In this document: piece by piece, positions 42,625 to 51,432 of the stretch
Layout: each line of letters begins with the position of its first letter
Numbering within the stretch: the first letter of the stretch is position 1
Assembly: GCF_008370325.1 (NCBI RefSeq)
Contig: NZ_VNIP01000011.1
Span: 434,001-498,000 of the forward strand
Reading direction: 5' to 3'
DNA from: Martinezella tropici
GTDB taxonomy: Bacteria; Pseudomonadota; Alphaproteobacteria; Rhizobiales; Rhizobiaceae
Length of the DNA: 64,000 nucleotides
The notes under the pieces: generated by a model
Told to the model about the DNA's origin: nothing
Seen by the model: only the letters and a program-made list of their open reading frames with translations
Database searches by the model: none
Program-made: the position numbers and the translations under genes

Positions 42625-43578
42625 ATGCCCGATAGCCGTCCGGATACGGAAATTTCCAATCCGCAAAGCATCAAGCCGCCGCTCGATCCGCATCTGAAGG
42701 CGCTGGAGAACGAGGCGATCCATATCTTCCGCGAGGTTGCGGCCGAATTCGAACGCCCGGTCATGCTCTATTCGATCGGCAAGGATTCGTCGGTGCTGCT
42801 GCATCTGGCCCGCAAGGCCTTTTATCCCGGCCGCGTCCCCTTCCCGCTCTTGCATGTGAACACCGGCTGGAAATTCGCCGAGATGATCGCCTTCCGCGAC
42901 GAGATCGTGAAGAAGTACGATCTCGATCTGATCGAGCACATCAATCCGCGCGGTAAGGCGGAGAATGTTACGCCCTTCACCCATGGCTCGGCTCGCTATA
43001 CCGATATCATGAAGACGGAAGCGCTGCGCCAGGCGCTCGATGCCGGCCAGTATGACGCCGCTTTCGGCGGCGCGCGCCGCGACGAGGAAGCCTCGCGTGC
43101 CAAGGAGCGTATCTATTCATTCCGCACGCCGGACCACCGCTGGGATCCGCGCAACCAGCGCCCGGAACTCTGGAACATCTATAACGGCCAGATCCGCAAG
43201 GGCGAAAGCGTTCGCGTTTTCCCGCTCTCCAACTGGACCGAAGTCGATATCTGGCGCTACATCCAGGCCGAGGATATTCCGATCGTGCCGCTCTATTTCG
43301 CCGCGAAGCGCCCGATCGTCGAGCGCGATGGCATGATGATCATGGCGGACGATCCGCGGCTGGAACTGCTGCCGGGCGAGGCCAAGCGCGAGGAGCTCAT
43401 CCGCTTCCGCACGCTCGGCTGCTTCCCGCTGACGGGGGCCATCCGCTCCACTGCCGTCACACTTGAAGAGATTATTGCAGAGCTGGAAATCGCCACGGTT
43501 TCCGAACGACAGGGCCGCGCCATCGACCGCGACCAGTCCGGCTCCATGGAAAAGAAGAAGCGCGAAGGATATTTCTGA
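42625..43578 (+). CDS. cysD: sulfate adenylyltransferase subunit 2
   Basis: A 317-residue PP-loop ATP sulfurylase subunit that makes APS from sulfate and ATP with CysN. The PP-loop is VMLYSIGKDSSVLLHLARKAF; LLHVNTGWKFAEM, GGARRDEEASRAKERI and FPLSNWTEVDIWRYI are family signatures. ATG 42625 follows GGAGT. One base separates its stop from the cysN start. In rhizobia this housekeeping set is distinct from nodPQ, which serves Nod-factor sulfation. Confidence 0.96.
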   Translation: MPDSRPDTEISNPQSIKPPLDPHLKALENEAIHIFREVAAEFERPVMLYSIGKDSSVLLHLARKAFYPGRVPFPLLHVNTGWKFAEMIAFRDEIVKKYDLDLIEHINPRGKAENVTPFTHGSARYTDIMKTEALRQALDAGQYDAAFGGARRDEEASRAKERIYSFRTPDHRWDPRNQRPELWNIYNGQIRKGESVRVFPLSNWTEVDIWRYIQAEDIPIVPLYFAAKRPIVERDGMMIMADDPRLELLPGEAKREELIRFRTLGCFPLTGAIRSTAVTLEEIIAELEIATVSERQGRAIDRDQSGSMEKKKREGYF

Positions 43579-43579
43579 G

Positions 43580-45070
43580 ATGACCGTAAACGCCAACGTC
43601 GTCACTATGCCCGCCGTTGGGCCTGCCGCAGAACCGGTCAAGGCCCTTCGCGACTCGCGCCCCCTTCGCCTGATCACCTGCGGCAGCGTCGATGACGGCA
43701 AGTCGACGCTGATCGGCCGTCTTCTCTGGGATACCAAGGCGGTCAAGGAAGACCAGGCCGCCACGCTGCAGCGCGATTCCACCGGCAAGCAGAACGATCT
43801 CGGCCTGCCCGACTTCGCACTTCTGCTCGACGGTCTTCAGGCCGAGCGCGAACAGGGCATCACCATCGATGTCGCCTATCGCTATTTCTCGACAGACAAG
43901 CGCTCTTTCATCGTCGCCGACACGCCCGGCCACGAGCAATATACCCGCAACATGGCAACCGGCGCTTCGACCGCCGATCTCGCCGTACTTTTGGTCGATG
44001 CGCGCATGGGCATCCTCGAACAGACCCGCCGGCATGCGACGATCGCCTCGCTGCTCGGCATCAAGCAGTTCGTGCTCGCCATCAACAAGATCGACCTGAC
44101 GAATTACGATCGCGCCGGCTTCGAAAAGATTTCGAACGAATTCCGCGAATTCGCCCTTTCGCTCGGCGTCAAGCAGATCACCGCCATTCCGATGTCGGCC
44201 CTGAAGGGCGAAAACGTCGTCTATTCCGGCCAGGCGGCCATGCCGTGGTACACTGGCCCGACGCTGGTCGAAACGCTGGAACTGGCGACCGTTCGCTCGG
44301 CCCAGACGGTGGGCTTCCGCCTTTCGGTGCAGCGTGTCTCCCGCCCCGGCGAAAGCTTCCGCGGCTATCAGGGCACGGTTGCCGGCGGCTCGGTGAAGCC
44401 GGGCGACAGCGTCATGATCCTGCCGTCGGGAATGGTTGCCAATGTCTCGAAGATCGTCACCTTCGATCTTGTGCGCAACGCGGCGGTTGCCGGCGATGCC
44501 ATCACCCTCGTTCTCGATCGCCAGGTGGACGTATCGCGCGGTGACATGATCGTCGCCATCGACAGCCAGCCGCAGACAGGCCTCTCCTTCGACGCCCAGA
44601 TCGTCGCGCTGCAGCCTGAGGGCATCGAGCCTGGCAAGCGTTACTGGCTGAAGAGCGGCAGCCGCCGCCAGCGTGTACAGGTTCAGCCGATCGCCCAGCT
44701 CGAACTCAAAACGGGCGCATGGGCGCCGGCGCAGGCGCTTTGGATGAACGCGATCGGCAAGGTTCGCCTGACCTTCGACGAGAGCGCCATCTTCGACCCC
44801 TATGAGCAGAACCGCTCGACCGGCTCCTTCATCCTGGTCGATCCCGAAAGCAACAACACGGTTGCGGGCGGCATGATCACCGGCAGACGTTCCGACGTTG
44901 GCGGCATTCACAAGGAAGGCCAGCGCGTTCTCCTGTCTCTGCCGGCCGATCTCGCCGAGCAGATCATGGCAAGCGAACTCTTCGCAAGCCGTCGCGATGA
45001 AACGGATGTACGCCGCGTGACTGCAGCGCAGGCCGCGGAAATCTGGACGAATGCCGCAAGCGACATCTGA
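43580..45070 (+). CDS. cysN: sulfate adenylyltransferase subunit 1 (GTPase)
   Basis: A 496-residue EF-Tu-like GTPase that drives APS synthesis. The G1 loop is GSVDDGKSTLIGRLL, G3 DTPGHEQYTRNM and G4 NKID. The length covers only the GTPase and barrel domains; the C-terminal APS kinase (CysC) found in NodQ/CysNC fusions is absent, which agrees with an APS-type cysH pathway needing no PAPS. Start 43580 lies one base after the cysD stop. A strong terminator follows. Confidence 0.95.
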   Translation: MTVNANVVTMPAVGPAAEPVKALRDSRPLRLITCGSVDDGKSTLIGRLLWDTKAVKEDQAATLQRDSTGKQNDLGLPDFALLLDGLQAEREQGITIDVAYRYFSTDKRSFIVADTPGHEQYTRNMATGASTADLAVLLVDARMGILEQTRRHATIASLLGIKQFVLAINKIDLTNYDRAGFEKISNEFREFALSLGVKQITAIPMSALKGENVVYSGQAAMPWYTGPTLVETLELATVRSAQTVGFRLSVQRVSRPGESFRGYQGTVAGGSVKPGDSVMILPSGMVANVSKIVTFDLVRNAAVAGDAITLVLDRQVDVSRGDMIVAIDSQPQTGLSFDAQIVALQPEGIEPGKRYWLKSGSRRQRVQVQPIAQLELKTGAWAPAQALWMNAIGKVRLTFDESAIFDPYEQNRSTGSFILVDPESNNTVAGGMITGRRSDVGGIHKEGQRVLLSLPADLAEQIMASELFASRRDETDVRRVTAAQAAEIWTNAASDI

Positions 45071-45094
45071 TCGCTATTGCATCTAAAGAATAGA

Positions 45095-45120
45095 AGGCGG
45101 CGGGCTCGGCTCCGCCGCCT
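45095..45120 (+). terminator. rho-independent terminator after cysN
   Basis: AGGCGGCGG (45095-45103) and CCGCCGCCT (45112-45120) form a perfect 9-bp GC-rich stem with an 8-base loop, followed by CTTTCATTT, 25 bases after the cysN stop. Confidence 0.8.
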
Positions 45121-45165
45121 CTTTCATTTGGAGACGTCTATCAGAGCGGCGGCGTGGTGATACGG

Positions 45166-45465
45166 TTAGAGGCTCGCGACAACGGCTGCCAGCGTTGCCA
45201 TGCGAGCCTCGTCGCGTTTGTAGAAGATCCATTGCTTGATGCGCCTCGGCCGCACCAGTCCGGCTTGCACCAGAATGCGCATGTGCTCACTCAACGTCGC
45301 CTGTGAAATTTCCAGTTTCTCGGCAATGAGGAGCGCGCAGACGCCATCCTCCACCAGATCGCCATCGATCTGCGGCGCGAAATGGGCACGGGGATCCTTC
45401 AGCCATCGAAGGATGCTAATACGGCGTTCGTTCGCCAAAGCCTTGATGAGATCGACCTCTTGCAT
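45166..45465 (-). CDS. ArsR-type winged-HTH regulator
   Basis: A 99-residue repressor-like protein: LIKALANERRISILRWL, then CALLIAEKLEISQATLSEHMRILVQAGLVRPRRIKQWIFYKRDE, the ArsR HTH and wing. The metal-binding ELCVCDL box is not present (DGVCALL only), so metal sensing is doubtful. It is divergent from the dehydratase gene 49 bases away and may regulate it. Confidence 0.85.
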   Translation of the reverse strand: MQEVDLIKALANERRISILRWLKDPRAHFAPQIDGDLVEDGVCALLIAEKLEISQATLSEHMRILVQAGLVRPRRIKQWIFYKRDEARMATLAAVVASL

Positions 45466-45514
45466 TTCGTCAGTTTGCTAAGTAACAAAGTGATTGTCAA
45501 CTTCTGTCCGCGAG

Positions 45515-46465
45515 ATGCTCATGCTTCCCGACACAACGATCACACCCGAGCGCATTGCAGAAACCGAAAAACGGATCCGACCACATATCCGGCGCACGCC
45601 CGTTCTGCGTACGGACCTGGCGGATTTCGGCCTTGCCCCGGGACCGCTGGATTTCAAGCTCGAATATCTGCAGCATTCCGGCTCGTTCAAGGCGCGCGGC
45701 GCCTTTTCCAGCCTGCTCGGCAGAGAGGTGCCGGCAGCAGGTGTCGTTGCGGCATCTGGCGGCAATCATGGCGCAGCGGTCGCCTATGCCGCAATGCGGC
45801 TCGGCATTCCCGCGACGATCTTCGTGCCGAGCGTGACCTCGCCGGCCAAGGCAGAGCGCATCCGTGGCTACGGTGCCGATCTCGTCATCGGCGGAGAGCG
45901 TTATGCCGATGCGCTTGCTGCCAGCCAGCAATGGGTCGAGGAACGCGGCGCCATGGCCATTCACGCCTACGATCAGCCCGAAACCTTGCTGGGGCAAGGA
46001 ACGATCGGGCTCGAGATCGAGGCGGATATTCCTGATATCGATACGCTGCTGGTCGCGGTCGGTGGCGGCGGACTGATTGGTGGGATCGCTGCCTGGTTTC
46101 AGGGCCGCGTCCGGGTCGTTGCCGTCGAGCCGGAAGGCGCGCCGACACTCTGGCAAGCCTTCGAGGCAGGGCACCCGGTCGATGCTCCCGCAGGCAGCAT
46201 CGCCGCCGATTCGCTGGCGCCGAAACGCGTCGGCGAATTGATGTTCCCGCTCGCCCGGGCCTATGCGCAGCGCTCGGTACTGGTATCCGACGACGAGATC
46301 CGCCAGGCACTGCAGGCTTTATGGAACAGGCTCCGGATCGTCGCCGAACCTGGCGGCGCGACGGCTTTTGCCGCGCTGCTTGCCGGCAAATATGTTCCGG
46401 CTCCGGACGAGCGTGTGGCCGTGCTGCTTTGCGGTGCCAACACGACCGCGGTTCGATTTGATTGA
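45515..46465 (+). CDS. serine/threonine dehydratase (PLP fold type II)
   Basis: A 316-residue PLP enzyme. The PLP lysine is in LQHSGSFKARGAF, the phosphate cup in AASGGNHGAAVAYAA, and VAVGGGGLIGGIAAW completes the cofactor site. There is no C-terminal regulatory (ACT-like) domain, so it resembles catabolic threonine dehydratases or serine racemases rather than biosynthetic IlvA. Starts at 45515 or 45521 are both plausible. The divergent ArsR-type gene is the likely regulator. Confidence 0.88.
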   Translation: MLMLPDTTITPERIAETEKRIRPHIRRTPVLRTDLADFGLAPGPLDFKLEYLQHSGSFKARGAFSSLLGREVPAAGVVAASGGNHGAAVAYAAMRLGIPATIFVPSVTSPAKAERIRGYGADLVIGGERYADALAASQQWVEERGAMAIHAYDQPETLLGQGTIGLEIEADIPDIDTLLVAVGGGGLIGGIAAWFQGRVRVVAVEPEGAPTLWQAFEAGHPVDAPAGSIAADSLAPKRVGELMFPLARAYAQRSVLVSDDEIRQALQALWNRLRIVAEPGGATAFAALLAGKYVPAPDERVAVLLCGANTTAVRFD

Positions 46466-46519
46466 AGCAGTTTCGAGCCGTTGGCGGCCGGCCTCGGAGC
46501 TTCGGGGCCGGGCTTCAGA

Positions 46520-47578
46520 TCACTGCAATATTTCGCCGAGCGCCGACAGAAGGCGATCGCACTCGCCATCGGTGCCGATGCTGATGCGCAGGAAGTCGGT
46601 GATGCGTTCCGCGGAAAAGCGCCTTATCAAAATGCCCCTGCTCCGCAGTTCCGCCGCCAGATCGGCACCCGGACGGCTCGGATGCCGCGCGAACAGGAAA
46701 TTGGTGGATGACGGAAGGACGTGGAAGCCGAGTTCCTTGAGCCCGACGGCCAAGCGCTCGCGGCTGGCAATGATCATAACACGATGGCGTTCGAACCAGT
46801 CCCGATCTTTCCAGGCGGCCACGGCGCCCGCCAAGGCGAGCCGGTCGAGTGGATAGGAATTGAAGCTGTCCTTCACCCTTTCCAAAGCCTCGATCAGCGG
46901 TCTCTGCCCGACAGCGAAGCCGACGCGCAAGCCGGCGAGCCCTCGGGACTTCGACAATGTCTGGATGACAAGCAGGTTCGGATAGGTCCCGACAAGCGGA
47001 ACGGCGCTCTCGCCACCAAAGTCGACATAGGCTTCATCGATGACGACAACCTGGTCGGGATGCTCCCGGAGAAGCGCTTCGATACCAGACAAAGGCAGGC
47101 CGGTTCCTGTTGGAGCATTCGGATTGGGCAGGATGATCGCGCCGCAGGGCTGGCGATAATCGTCAAGGCGTATCCGCATCTCGTCGTCAACCGGAACCTG
47201 CCGGAACGTAATTCCATAGAGGCGGCAATAAGTTGGATAGAAGCTGTAGCTGATGTCGGGGAAAAGCAGAGGCTCTTCATGGTTGAGGAGCGCCTGGAAC
47301 GTATGAGCCAGAACCTCGTCCGATCCGTTGCCGACGAAGACCTCATCCTTGTCGATCCCGAAGCTCTCGGCGATCACGGTGCGTAACTCCCGCGCCGTTG
47401 GATCGGGATAGAGCCGAAGCGTGTCGGACGCCGCCTTCGAAATTGCTTCCAGCGCGAGCGGCGAAGGTCCGTAAGGGCTTTCATTGGTGTTCAGCTTGAT
47501 CATGCCGCCTGTCGTCGGCTGCTCGCCGGCGACGTAGGGGGTCAAGGAATGAACAACGGGACTCCAGAAACGGCTCAT
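46520..47578 (-). CDS. hisC: histidinol-phosphate aminotransferase
   Basis: A 352-residue class I/II PLP aminotransferase. LNTNESPYGPSP, YPDPTARELR, VFVGNGSDEVLAHTF, PNPNAPTG and the PLP lysine in TLSKSRGLAGLRVGFAVG are the HisC pattern. It makes L-histidinol phosphate in histidine synthesis and may also use aromatic 2-oxoacids. It stands alone, away from other his genes, so it could be a second copy with an aromatic role. Start 47578 begins MSRFWSP. Confidence 0.9.
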   Translation of the reverse strand: MSRFWSPVVHSLTPYVAGEQPTTGGMIKLNTNESPYGPSPLALEAISKAASDTLRLYPDPTARELRTVIAESFGIDKDEVFVGNGSDEVLAHTFQALLNHEEPLLFPDISYSFYPTYCRLYGITFRQVPVDDEMRIRLDDYRQPCGAIILPNPNAPTGTGLPLSGIEALLREHPDQVVVIDEAYVDFGGESAVPLVGTYPNLLVIQTLSKSRGLAGLRVGFAVGQRPLIEALERVKDSFNSYPLDRLALAGAVAAWKDRDWFERHRVMIIASRERLAVGLKELGFHVLPSSTNFLFARHPSRPGADLAAELRSRGILIRRFSAERITDFLRISIGTDGECDRLLSALGEILQ

Positions 47579-47749
47579 CGTGGTTTCCAACTTTGGTTGC
47601 CACCGATTCCGGATCGGCACGGCAAATTAGAATGTAAGATCTCTACCGTCGCAAAATCGAATTCCGCCGACAACCGTTTCGAAGGCAATTCGGAAAAATA
47701 TACTGCCTGGCCGGCATGCAGGTTTCAAACCGGCTGCCGGGCCTCTTTT

Positions 47750-48673
47750 TCAAACAGCAGCCGTCGCCGGCAAAACATCGCAGCTCTTTGCGAACAGCCG
47801 CTCGCTCAGGAAATCGACGAGGACGCGGACCTTGGGCGACATGTGGCGATTGGACGGCCAGAGCAGATGGAAATGGCCGGGCTCATCGATGAAATCATCG
47901 AGAACGGTTCTGAGCTTTCCTTCTGCGAGCGTGCTGCGCACCAGGAAATCGGGCATGCAGCCGATACCGAGGCCGGCAACCGTCGCGCCGCGCACCGCCT
48001 CCATATTATTGCAGGCAAAAGCTGTTCGCATGCGCAGTTCCGGCTCGCCTTCCGGCATGGTCAGCGGCCAATCCTGCAGTTTGCCGCTGTTGGGAAAGCG
48101 AAACCTGACGGCCAAATGCTCATTGAGCGTGCGCGGGCAATCGGGAATGCCGAAGCGTTCGAGATAGGCGGGCGCGGCGCAGAGCAGCATCTGAAACGGC
48201 CGCAAGGTGCGCGATATCAGCCGCGAATCGGGCAGGTCGCCGCTACGGATCGCGACATCCACCCCTTCCTCGATCATGTCGACGATGCGGTCGTTGAAAT
48301 CGATGTCGAGTTCGACTTCGGGGTAACGGGAGACGAATTCCGGCACGACGGGCAGCAGGAAATGATAGCTGACGATCGGCACGCTAACGCGCAGCCGACC
48401 GCGCGGCACGGCCACCGCTTGAGCAAGCGAAGCCTGCGCATCGTCGAGATCGTCAAGGACGCGCCGGCAGCGTTCATGGAAGAGACGTCCCTCCTCGGTC
48501 AGCCGGATGCTGCGCGTGGAGCGCTGCAGCAGCCGAACGCCGAGCTGGCGTTCCAGATTGCTGACCGCCTTGCCGACGGCTGACGCAGAAAGGCCGAGGA
48601 CCCGCCCGGCTGCCGCGAAACTGCCGAGATCCGCCGTGCGAACGAAGGCCGTCAACCCGCTCAAGCGATCCAT
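47750..48673 (-). CDS. LysR-family transcriptional regulator (CrgA-like)
   Basis: A 307-residue regulator with the HTH MDRLSGLTAFVRTADLGSFAAAGRVLGLSASAVGKAVSNLERQLG and an effector domain (GRLRVSVPIVSYHFLLPVVPEF; DVAIRSGDLPDSRLISRTL), a YafC/CrgA-type pattern. It is divergent from the MFS transporter gene starting 180 bases away, its likely target. Start 48673 follows the conserved N-terminus. Confidence 0.89.
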   Translation of the reverse strand: MDRLSGLTAFVRTADLGSFAAAGRVLGLSASAVGKAVSNLERQLGVRLLQRSTRSIRLTEEGRLFHERCRRVLDDLDDAQASLAQAVAVPRGRLRVSVPIVSYHFLLPVVPEFVSRYPEVELDIDFNDRIVDMIEEGVDVAIRSGDLPDSRLISRTLRPFQMLLCAAPAYLERFGIPDCPRTLNEHLAVRFRFPNSGKLQDWPLTMPEGEPELRMRTAFACNNMEAVRGATVAGLGIGCMPDFLVRSTLAEGKLRTVLDDFIDEPGHFHLLWPSNRHMSPKVRVLVDFLSERLFAKSCDVLPATAAV

Positions 48674-48852
48674 AGGCACATCCCATTCGAGAGGTTTATT
48701 CCGGTATATATGGAGCCATAGCGCTATTATCATCCAATTGCAGCAAAATTATCCTGTCTGGGTCGTTTCAAGTCCGTGGGCGGCCCTTTCGGCCGGTATC
48801 ACTCCCAGCATTGCCCGCGGCCTTCTCCTTGCTCAAACCCAACGGTAATCCG

Positions 48853-50418
48853 ATGACTTCACCTCAGACAAAGGCCGCAAATGCGACCGAGAAATTCTTC
48901 GTGCTCGTCGCCGTCTGCTGCGCTGCGGCGGCGATGCCGCTCACATTCACCGGCCCGGCCGTCGCCTTGCCGGCCATCAGCCGAACGCTCGGCGGCAGCC
49001 CGATCGCGCTCAACTGGGTCACCAATGCCTTCATGCTGACCTTCGGCAGCTGCCTGATGGCGTCAGGTGCGCTGGCGGACAGTTTTGGCCGACGCCGCAT
49101 CTTTCTGACCGGCGTCGCCTGCTTCGCGCTGTTCTCAGCCGGACTGGCGCTCGCCGGCAACATCGTCTGGTTCGACATATTGCGGGCGCTGCAGGGCCTT
49201 GGCGCGGCAGCAGCCTTCTCCGGCGGCATGGCGTCGCTCGCGCAGGAATTCGACGGTGCGGCGCGCATGCGCGCCTTCAGCATCGTCGGCTCCAGCTTTG
49301 GCGTCGGCCTCGCCTTCGGGCCGATCGCCTCCGGCCTGATGATCGATGCCTTCGGCTGGCCATCGATCTTCGTTCTGGTGGTTGCTCTAGCGCTGCTCGC
49401 CCTCGGACTCGGCGCCTATTTCCTGCGCGAGTCCCGCGATCCTGATGCGGCGGGACTGGATTGGCCCGGTGCGCTGAGCTTCACCCTTGCCTTGACGCTG
49501 TTCACCTATGGCGTATTGCGTGCACCCGAAACCGGCTGGAGCGATCCGCTCGTCATCACCCTGCTGGTCGGCGCCGCACTGCTCTTTCTCGCTTTTGGCA
49601 TCATCGAGCGCATCGTAAAGCGGCCCATGCTGGATCTCAGCCTGTTTCGCTATCCGCGCTTCGTCGGCGTGCAGCTGCTGGCGGCGGCACCCGCCTATGC
49701 CTTCGTCGTGCTGCTGATCCTTTTGCCCGTGCGCTTCGTCGGCATCGAGGGCATGAGCGAGATCGCCGCCGGGCGGATGATGGTTGCACTGTCGGCGCCG
49801 CTGCTCATCCTACCGATCGCCGCCGGCTTTCTGACCCGCTGGTTCAGCCCGGCGACGATCTGCGGCACCGGCCTTGTCATCTCGGCGACGGGCCTCTTCT
49901 GGCTCAGCCATTTCACCGCGGGTTCTTCAGCTCCTTCCGCGCTCATCGCCCCGCTGCTGACGATCGGCATCGGCATCAGCCTGCCCTGGGGGCTGATGGA
50001 TGGGCTTGCCGTCAGCGTCGTTCCCAAGGAGCGTGCCGGCATGGCAACCGGCATCTTCAGCACCACCCGTGTCGCCGGCGAAGGTGTGGCGCTTGCGGTC
50101 GTCAGCGCCGTTCTCTCAGCTCTTATCCAGTCAAAGCTCGGAACACCGGCGGCAGAGCATGCATCGGCCGCGGCGCAACAGCTCGTCACCGGCAATCTGG
50201 CTGCGGCAGCTTCGAACATGCCGGCGATCGGGCATGAAGCGCTCATTCAAGGCTATGGCCACGCCTTCAGCACACTGCTCTGGCTTCTGACGGCCATTAC
50301 CGCGATCACGGCAATCGTCGTCTTTTCCTTCCTGGGCCGGGCGTCGTCGACCGTAACCGCTGAAGATGCGGATCAACTGCAAGAGGAGGAAACGACGCTT
50401 CGTACATCGAAAGCTTAG
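48853..50418 (+). CDS. MFS multidrug-type transporter (DHA2, 14 TM)
   Basis: A 521-residue efflux-type pump. TGPAVALPAISRTLGGS, ALNWVTNAFMLTFGSCLMASGALADSFGRRRIFLTGVACFALF contains the MFS motif A (GALADSFGRRR), and RALQGLGAAAAFSGGMASLAQ is the motif C-like region of DHA2 pumps. Thirteen to fourteen hydrophobic segments are evident. The C-tail is acidic (DADQLQEEETT). The divergent LysR gene is the probable regulator. The substrate is unknown. Confidence 0.9.
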   Translation: MTSPQTKAANATEKFFVLVAVCCAAAAMPLTFTGPAVALPAISRTLGGSPIALNWVTNAFMLTFGSCLMASGALADSFGRRRIFLTGVACFALFSAGLALAGNIVWFDILRALQGLGAAAAFSGGMASLAQEFDGAARMRAFSIVGSSFGVGLAFGPIASGLMIDAFGWPSIFVLVVALALLALGLGAYFLRESRDPDAAGLDWPGALSFTLALTLFTYGVLRAPETGWSDPLVITLLVGAALLFLAFGIIERIVKRPMLDLSLFRYPRFVGVQLLAAAPAYAFVVLLILLPVRFVGIEGMSEIAAGRMMVALSAPLLILPIAAGFLTRWFSPATICGTGLVISATGLFWLSHFTAGSSAPSALIAPLLTIGIGISLPWGLMDGLAVSVVPKERAGMATGIFSTTRVAGEGVALAVVSAVLSALIQSKLGTPAAEHASAAAQQLVTGNLAAAASNMPAIGHEALIQGYGHAFSTLLWLLTAITAITAIVVFSFLGRASSTVTAEDADQLQEEETTLRTSKA

Positions 50419-50640
50419 ACCACGCCGGCGACCGGCCGGGGCTTCGGCCCCGGCGATCCGGCCAGCGATCGCGGCATAGCAAGACGGCAAATCAAAGGCC
50501 GAAAGAGGCCGAAAACCTTGGCGCGACGCAACATTATGTTTCGCCACCACATAAAATGTGCGCGTCGAACCGGCACTCGGACAATCGGCCGAACGGCACG
50601 AGGCTGGCGTTCATATGCGCTGCTGCTATATGATATCCCC

Positions 50641-51006
50641 ATGATATCAGACCGGTTTTTGAAAACTATTGCCTGGACCTACCTAGCGGCGCTCATCGGC
50701 GTAACCCTTGCGCATTTCAATTGGCAGGCCACATTTGGCAATCCGTTCGATATCTTTCGTGCCGGCGCTCTGTGTATAGCGGGCATGCTTGCCCGCCTCG
50801 CCTACCCGCAATCCCCCTCCTTCACCTGCCTTCTGATGATCGGCAGCGTGCTTGCGCTTTCCGTGTCGCATTTCGTGGCGAGCGGCAATTATGGCTCGAC
50901 GTTCGATATCATCGTCGGGATGACTAGCGGGCTCTGGGGCATCATGATCGGCTCGGCCCTCAGCAAGCTGATCGTTTCCACCTCGAAGCGGCCTGCATCC
51001 TACTGA
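50641..51006 (+). CDS. small inner-membrane protein, unknown function
   Basis: A 121-residue protein with four hydrophobic segments (TIAWTYLAALIGVTLAHF, IFRAGALCIAGMLARLAY, FTCLLMIGSVLALSVSHFV and IIVGMTSGLWGIMIGSALS). No family is recognised. ATG 50641 is part of a hairpin: TGATATC (50631-50637) / GATATCA (50643-50649). No strong ribosome site is visible, so expression may be low or conditional. Codon use is normal for the window. Confidence 0.6.
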   Translation: MISDRFLKTIAWTYLAALIGVTLAHFNWQATFGNPFDIFRAGALCIAGMLARLAYPQSPSFTCLLMIGSVLALSVSHFVASGNYGSTFDIIVGMTSGLWGIMIGSALSKLIVSTSKRPASY

Positions 51007-51432
51007 AACAACCAGTCATTCTTGCGACGGAGCGACTTCTGCCGTTGGTTGAGTATAACGGCTGCGGCCGAAGCGCAAAATGGCCGCCAACCGCGGTCGT
51101 CTGATTTCATCTCACAGTCTCAGCAAGAAGACTGAAATGGAGATGACGGTCACTTCATACCTAGGAATGACTATTGCGCAGCCAATATTATGCGTGACTT
51201 ACTATTTGTATTTGCAAATGTGGCTTTCCTGCAACTGAAATTTAAAAATCACGGAAAAGGCATTTTGAAAAAAATATATCATATAACTTTATCGGAATTC
51301 GTCTCTATTAGGAGCCAGAAGCGGGTGGGGCCCGTTTCTCCCGAGTCGGGGTTTTTAAACAGGGATAGGGAAAGGCACGTCGATTTTTCGGCGCGATAGC
51401 CTATGCCCAATCTATATTGGATTGGAGTTTTT
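51007..51432. other. long AT-rich region upstream of the porin gene
   Basis: These 426 bases are notably more AT-rich than their surroundings. They hold GGGGCCC and a short CCCG-AGT-CGGG stem followed by TTTTT (about 51340-51357), which might end an sRNA or attenuate the porin transcript. A 69-codon frame at 51190-51399 has no ribosome site or family resemblance. The porin promoter should be here, but no clear -35/-10 pair was fixed. Confidence 0.4.

Noticed and set aside
43472..44911. 479-codon minus-strand frame
   Set aside because: Shadow of cysN, which has clear GTPase motifs.
51190..51399. 69-codon frame upstream of the porin
   Set aside because: No ribosome site, atypical composition, and no resemblance to a known family.
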